64,000 nt of DNA from Cranoglanis bouderius. Its lineage: Eukaryota; Chordata; Actinopteri; Siluriformes; Cranoglanididae. Position numbers and translations under genes: made by a program. Below, one piece after another: positions 1-64,000 of this stretch. The stretch is taken from NCBI GenBank assembly GCA_023630585.1, contig CM042544.1:16716256-16780255 (forward strand), read 5' to 3'. Position 1 is the stretch's first letter. Each line of letters begins with the position of its first letter. The notes under the pieces are model-generated. The model had not been told where the DNA came from and made no database searches. It saw only the letters and a program-made list of their open reading frames with translations.

Positions 1-106
1 TTTTTTTTGTGCTGACTTGATAGTGTAGAAGTCATAAAATAAGAAAATCTATATCAAAGTTTGTACTAAAAAAAAATAGGGTGCCTAAAACTTTTGCACA
101 GTACTG
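1..106. mobile_element. End of a Tc1-like element, cut by window start
   Basis: The terminal motif AAAACTTTTGCACAGTACTG at 87-106 recurs at 45383-45402, followed by TA in both copies. This fits the terminal inverted repeat of a Tc1/mariner-type element with a TA target. The rest lies outside the window. Confidence 0.45.
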
Positions 107-796
107 TATATATGGCAGACACAGAGGCTCTAAATATTTGCAGAAGCATTGTAATAATCATAAATTATCAACAGCACAGTAGAAGCATTCGGATGAGTTG
201 TCAGTGGTGCGGTGACTCACGTTCATCACCATGCAGTGCTGTTTGGTGCAAAGATAAAATGCCACAGACCTGAAGGTTCCAATATCTCTGACCTTCACCT
301 GAGCATGATATTCAGGAAATACTGTCAGCTAGAATTTAATTTTCCCAGTTGCTACAAAAAAAAAATAAAAATGTTGGGCCAAATAGTGAAACACTGTCAG
401 TGAGGCATTTCTCATCAGGTCCAGGAACATGCTATTCCTCTCCACACAATTCTGCCATGAATTCCTGACAGATGGAATTAAATAATTGATTAAGTCTGAA
501 TAAGTGAAAGGACATTTTGAAGAGAACATGTTTTTTTTTTGTTTTTTTTTAAAGAAAATATAGGTTTATACAGGTGTTTGATATCAAGATATTTTTAGGT
601 ACTTGAGTCTTATTTATTAGTTTTTCATTATGGCCCGGAAAACTATATATGAACTGACTTTGTTCTCCCTCATCAACAAATATGATGTAATTTTATATTT
701 TATATATCTTTACCAGTAGACACCCTGATCAGGCATGTTTATCCGAATTAATTTATTTCAGCTCTTTGCTGTAATACATGGTATAGAACTTTATTA

Positions 797-841
797 GTAT
801 ATGTGTGTGTGGGTGTGTGGGTGTGTGTGTGTGTGGGTGTG
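797..841. repeat. Imperfect TG microsatellite
   Basis: Alternating TG tract with GGG interruptions, inside the first intron. Confidence 0.8.
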
Positions 842-1483
842 GTAAAATGCATCAGGGGTTTTTATGACTGGCCGGGAGTTGGTGCAGCTGTACTTTACAG
901 ATAGCGCTGCAGGTCAATATGTTTACCGAGAGCCTCGGAGCAGAAAATAATGACACGCCATGAGATGGGGCTGGAATGGAGCTGCAGCTCCATGACCCAC
1001 AGCCACAGACATATTTTCTCAAATATCCAGACTCACTTTGATGAAATTTAAAACCAGAATCTATTGTGTGTATGCAAATATCAAACAATATGTTGTTTCC
1101 GTGGTGCGACCAGTGGTTTCTCTACTTGCATTGGTGATGTAGTTGTGCTACTGTATTTTTTGCCATTATTTAAACTAAAAATATGCCACTTGTATATAAC
1201 TTTTATATAACTTTTATAAAAATTCAAATTCGATACAATACGATGATAGGGTGATGTTCAATACAATGCATTTTCGATGCAGCAAAAATAAGCATTGTCT
1301 GAATATGTGCCTTCAGTATCCATTTTCAACTGATTAAAACTTTCAACAGTACAAAAAGTGCAATAACCGAAATTAAGTAGTGATACTAATAATGATCCTA
1401 TCAAACACGTAGCAGCATATAATGAAACAAAAGCTGTGCATTAGAATGTAATAAAATTAATCATGGCTAAGCAACTCACAAGT

Positions 1484-1860
1484 CAGTCCCTCCAGGATTT
1501 TGCGATCGCAGAAGTTAACGCAAAATCAAGCAAACTCCGCAATATTCAGAGGAGCGTGCAATTTTTCTAAATTACTGCAGATTTTCAACAGATTTGGGCC
1601 AAGACGCATCGTGTGACGTCATCACAACGCGCATTCAGCCAAAGCCCTCTGATTCACGTTCGTCAATCATGAGTACAGGTAAAAGGTTTCATTTACCAAC
1701 AAACATCACTGCGAAAGACCGTTTCGCCAATTCAAATAGTTTTCTGCAAAAAAAGCACAAAATATTCCGCAAATTGCATCGCAAATTTTGAAAAAAAAAA
1801 TCTGCAGCAAAATCAAGCAATTTTGGCCACAACAATCACAAAAAAACTCAAAATCATGTA
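1484..1860. repeat. Dispersed repeat (family also at 57048-57640)
   Basis: It begins CAGTCCCTCCAGGATTTTGC and contains CATCACAACGCGCATTCAGC near 1620. The same order of blocks recurs near 57.1-57.6 kb. No coding capacity is seen. It is probably a non-autonomous DNA element, but I could not define clean inverted ends. Confidence 0.6.
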
Positions 1861-2249
1861 TGGACAGACAAGGGGGCGTGTCTGAAACACAGGAACTAGT
1901 GTGTGCTGTCAGAGTCACGCAGCTCTCTGTAGCTCGAGATGTGTTTTTGAATCCTTTGTCCCATTCGTTACTGTGGTTTCTTTAACCCAGATTGAATCAG
2001 CAGAAAAACAATGTGCTTGGTTCAAATGTTTATCACACACGATGTATTGTTTGATATGTGGAAGTACTGAGTCGTGAGCCTCCTATCTAATGATATATGA
2101 TGCACCATGTCGTTACACCTCTTCCAAATATATACAAAACTGTGTATACACTCATTTTTCTACTCTTAATACTATTTTTAGGCTGTGGCAGTCATGTTTT
2201 CCATTCATGTCTTATTTATACATCGTTTTTTTCTGTTTGTGTTATAAAG

Positions 2250-63615
<61,366 letters not shown>

Positions 63616-63722
63616 GTAAACAAATAACCACTAAATTCGCCAGATATGAAACTTTGTTCATCTCTGGTTGTTGAAGACATGGTTAGAGCGTATATTTAGA
63701 TGTGACTGTATTTAGTTATATA

Positions 63723-64000
63723 CTCAATGGCTACTTTAAATGGAACACCTGTACACCTGCTCATTCATGCAATTGTCCAATCAGGAAGTCATCTGGCAGC
63801 AGATGTTCAATGTTCACATCAAACATCAGAATGGGGAAAAGATGTGATCTCATTGACGTTGACCTTGGCACAGTTCTTGGTGCCAGATAGGCTGGTTCTG
63901 CTGTGACAGCCAGATGGTAGTGTGAAATTTTGGCATCAACAGCTTGAATCCATGGACACGACCGGATTTCTGTCAACAGTTCAGGATGGTGGTGGTGGTG
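63723..64000 (+). mobile_element. Tc1-like element, cut by window end
   Basis: TA at 63721-63722. GGAACACCTGTACACCTGCT and TCATTCATGCAATTGTCCAA match the left end of the copy at 37728. The sequence reaches GTGCCAGATAGGCTGGTT, the start of the transposase region. Confidence 0.75.

Larger units (their letters stand above)
1..2249 (+). other. Partial intron upstream of the first visible exon
   Basis: No exon with COL14A1-like coding sequence is visible here on the + strand. The first half of the FN3 domain that exon 2250-2382 completes must lie before base 1. The stretch holds a transposon end, an imperfect TG tract and one dispersed repeat, listed separately. Confidence 0.6.

Overview
The window is vertebrate nuclear DNA. 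It is intron-rich, full of CA/TG and TA microsatellites, and full of decayed Tc1/mariner transposons and tRNA-derived SINEs, a mix typical of teleost fish. The repeat mix would suit an otophysan such as a catfish, but I cannot prove the species from sequence alone. 

One gene runs through the window on the + strand: collagen type XIV alpha 1 (col14a1), a FACIT collagen. I could place 30 coding exons with compatible phases between 2250 and 63615 (3151 coding bases, about 1050 codons). In order they encode the second half of one fibronectin type III (FN3) domain, a Pro/Thr linker, three complete FN3 domains, a Pro-rich linker, the second von Willebrand A (vWA) domain with an intact MIDAS motif, the laminin-G/TSPN-like domain, a cysteine-rich junction, the COL2 triple helix, the NC2 segment, and the start of the COL1 triple helix. 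The N-terminal third (first FN3, first vWA, further FN3s) lies upstream of the window and the C-terminal end lies downstream. No second host gene is supported. 

Layout: 1-2249 intron; 2250-21145 FN3 exons; 21524-28404 linker and vWA; 28631-40455 TSPN-like domain; 41160-59861 COL2; 60535-62520 or so NC2; 62520-63615 COL1 start; 63723-64000 a transposon fragment. About 95 percent of the window is intron. The introns hold at least ten Tc1/mariner-type copies or fragments (all inactivated), two TTAA-flanked piggyBac-like MITEs, hAT-like MITEs with 8-bp target duplications, SINEs with tRNA-like heads, and a 5'-truncated LINE. Several of these are nested inside one another, and some nested pairs can be checked against an uninterrupted copy elsewhere in the window. 

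I did not find a new biological system. The most interesting points concern splicing and mobile-element history: CA repeats placed 7-15 nt downstream of three FN3-exon donors, one GC-AG intron, a 21-bp minisatellite next to an acceptor, and a 1.2-kb transposon with an exact 8-bp target duplication inside a SINE.
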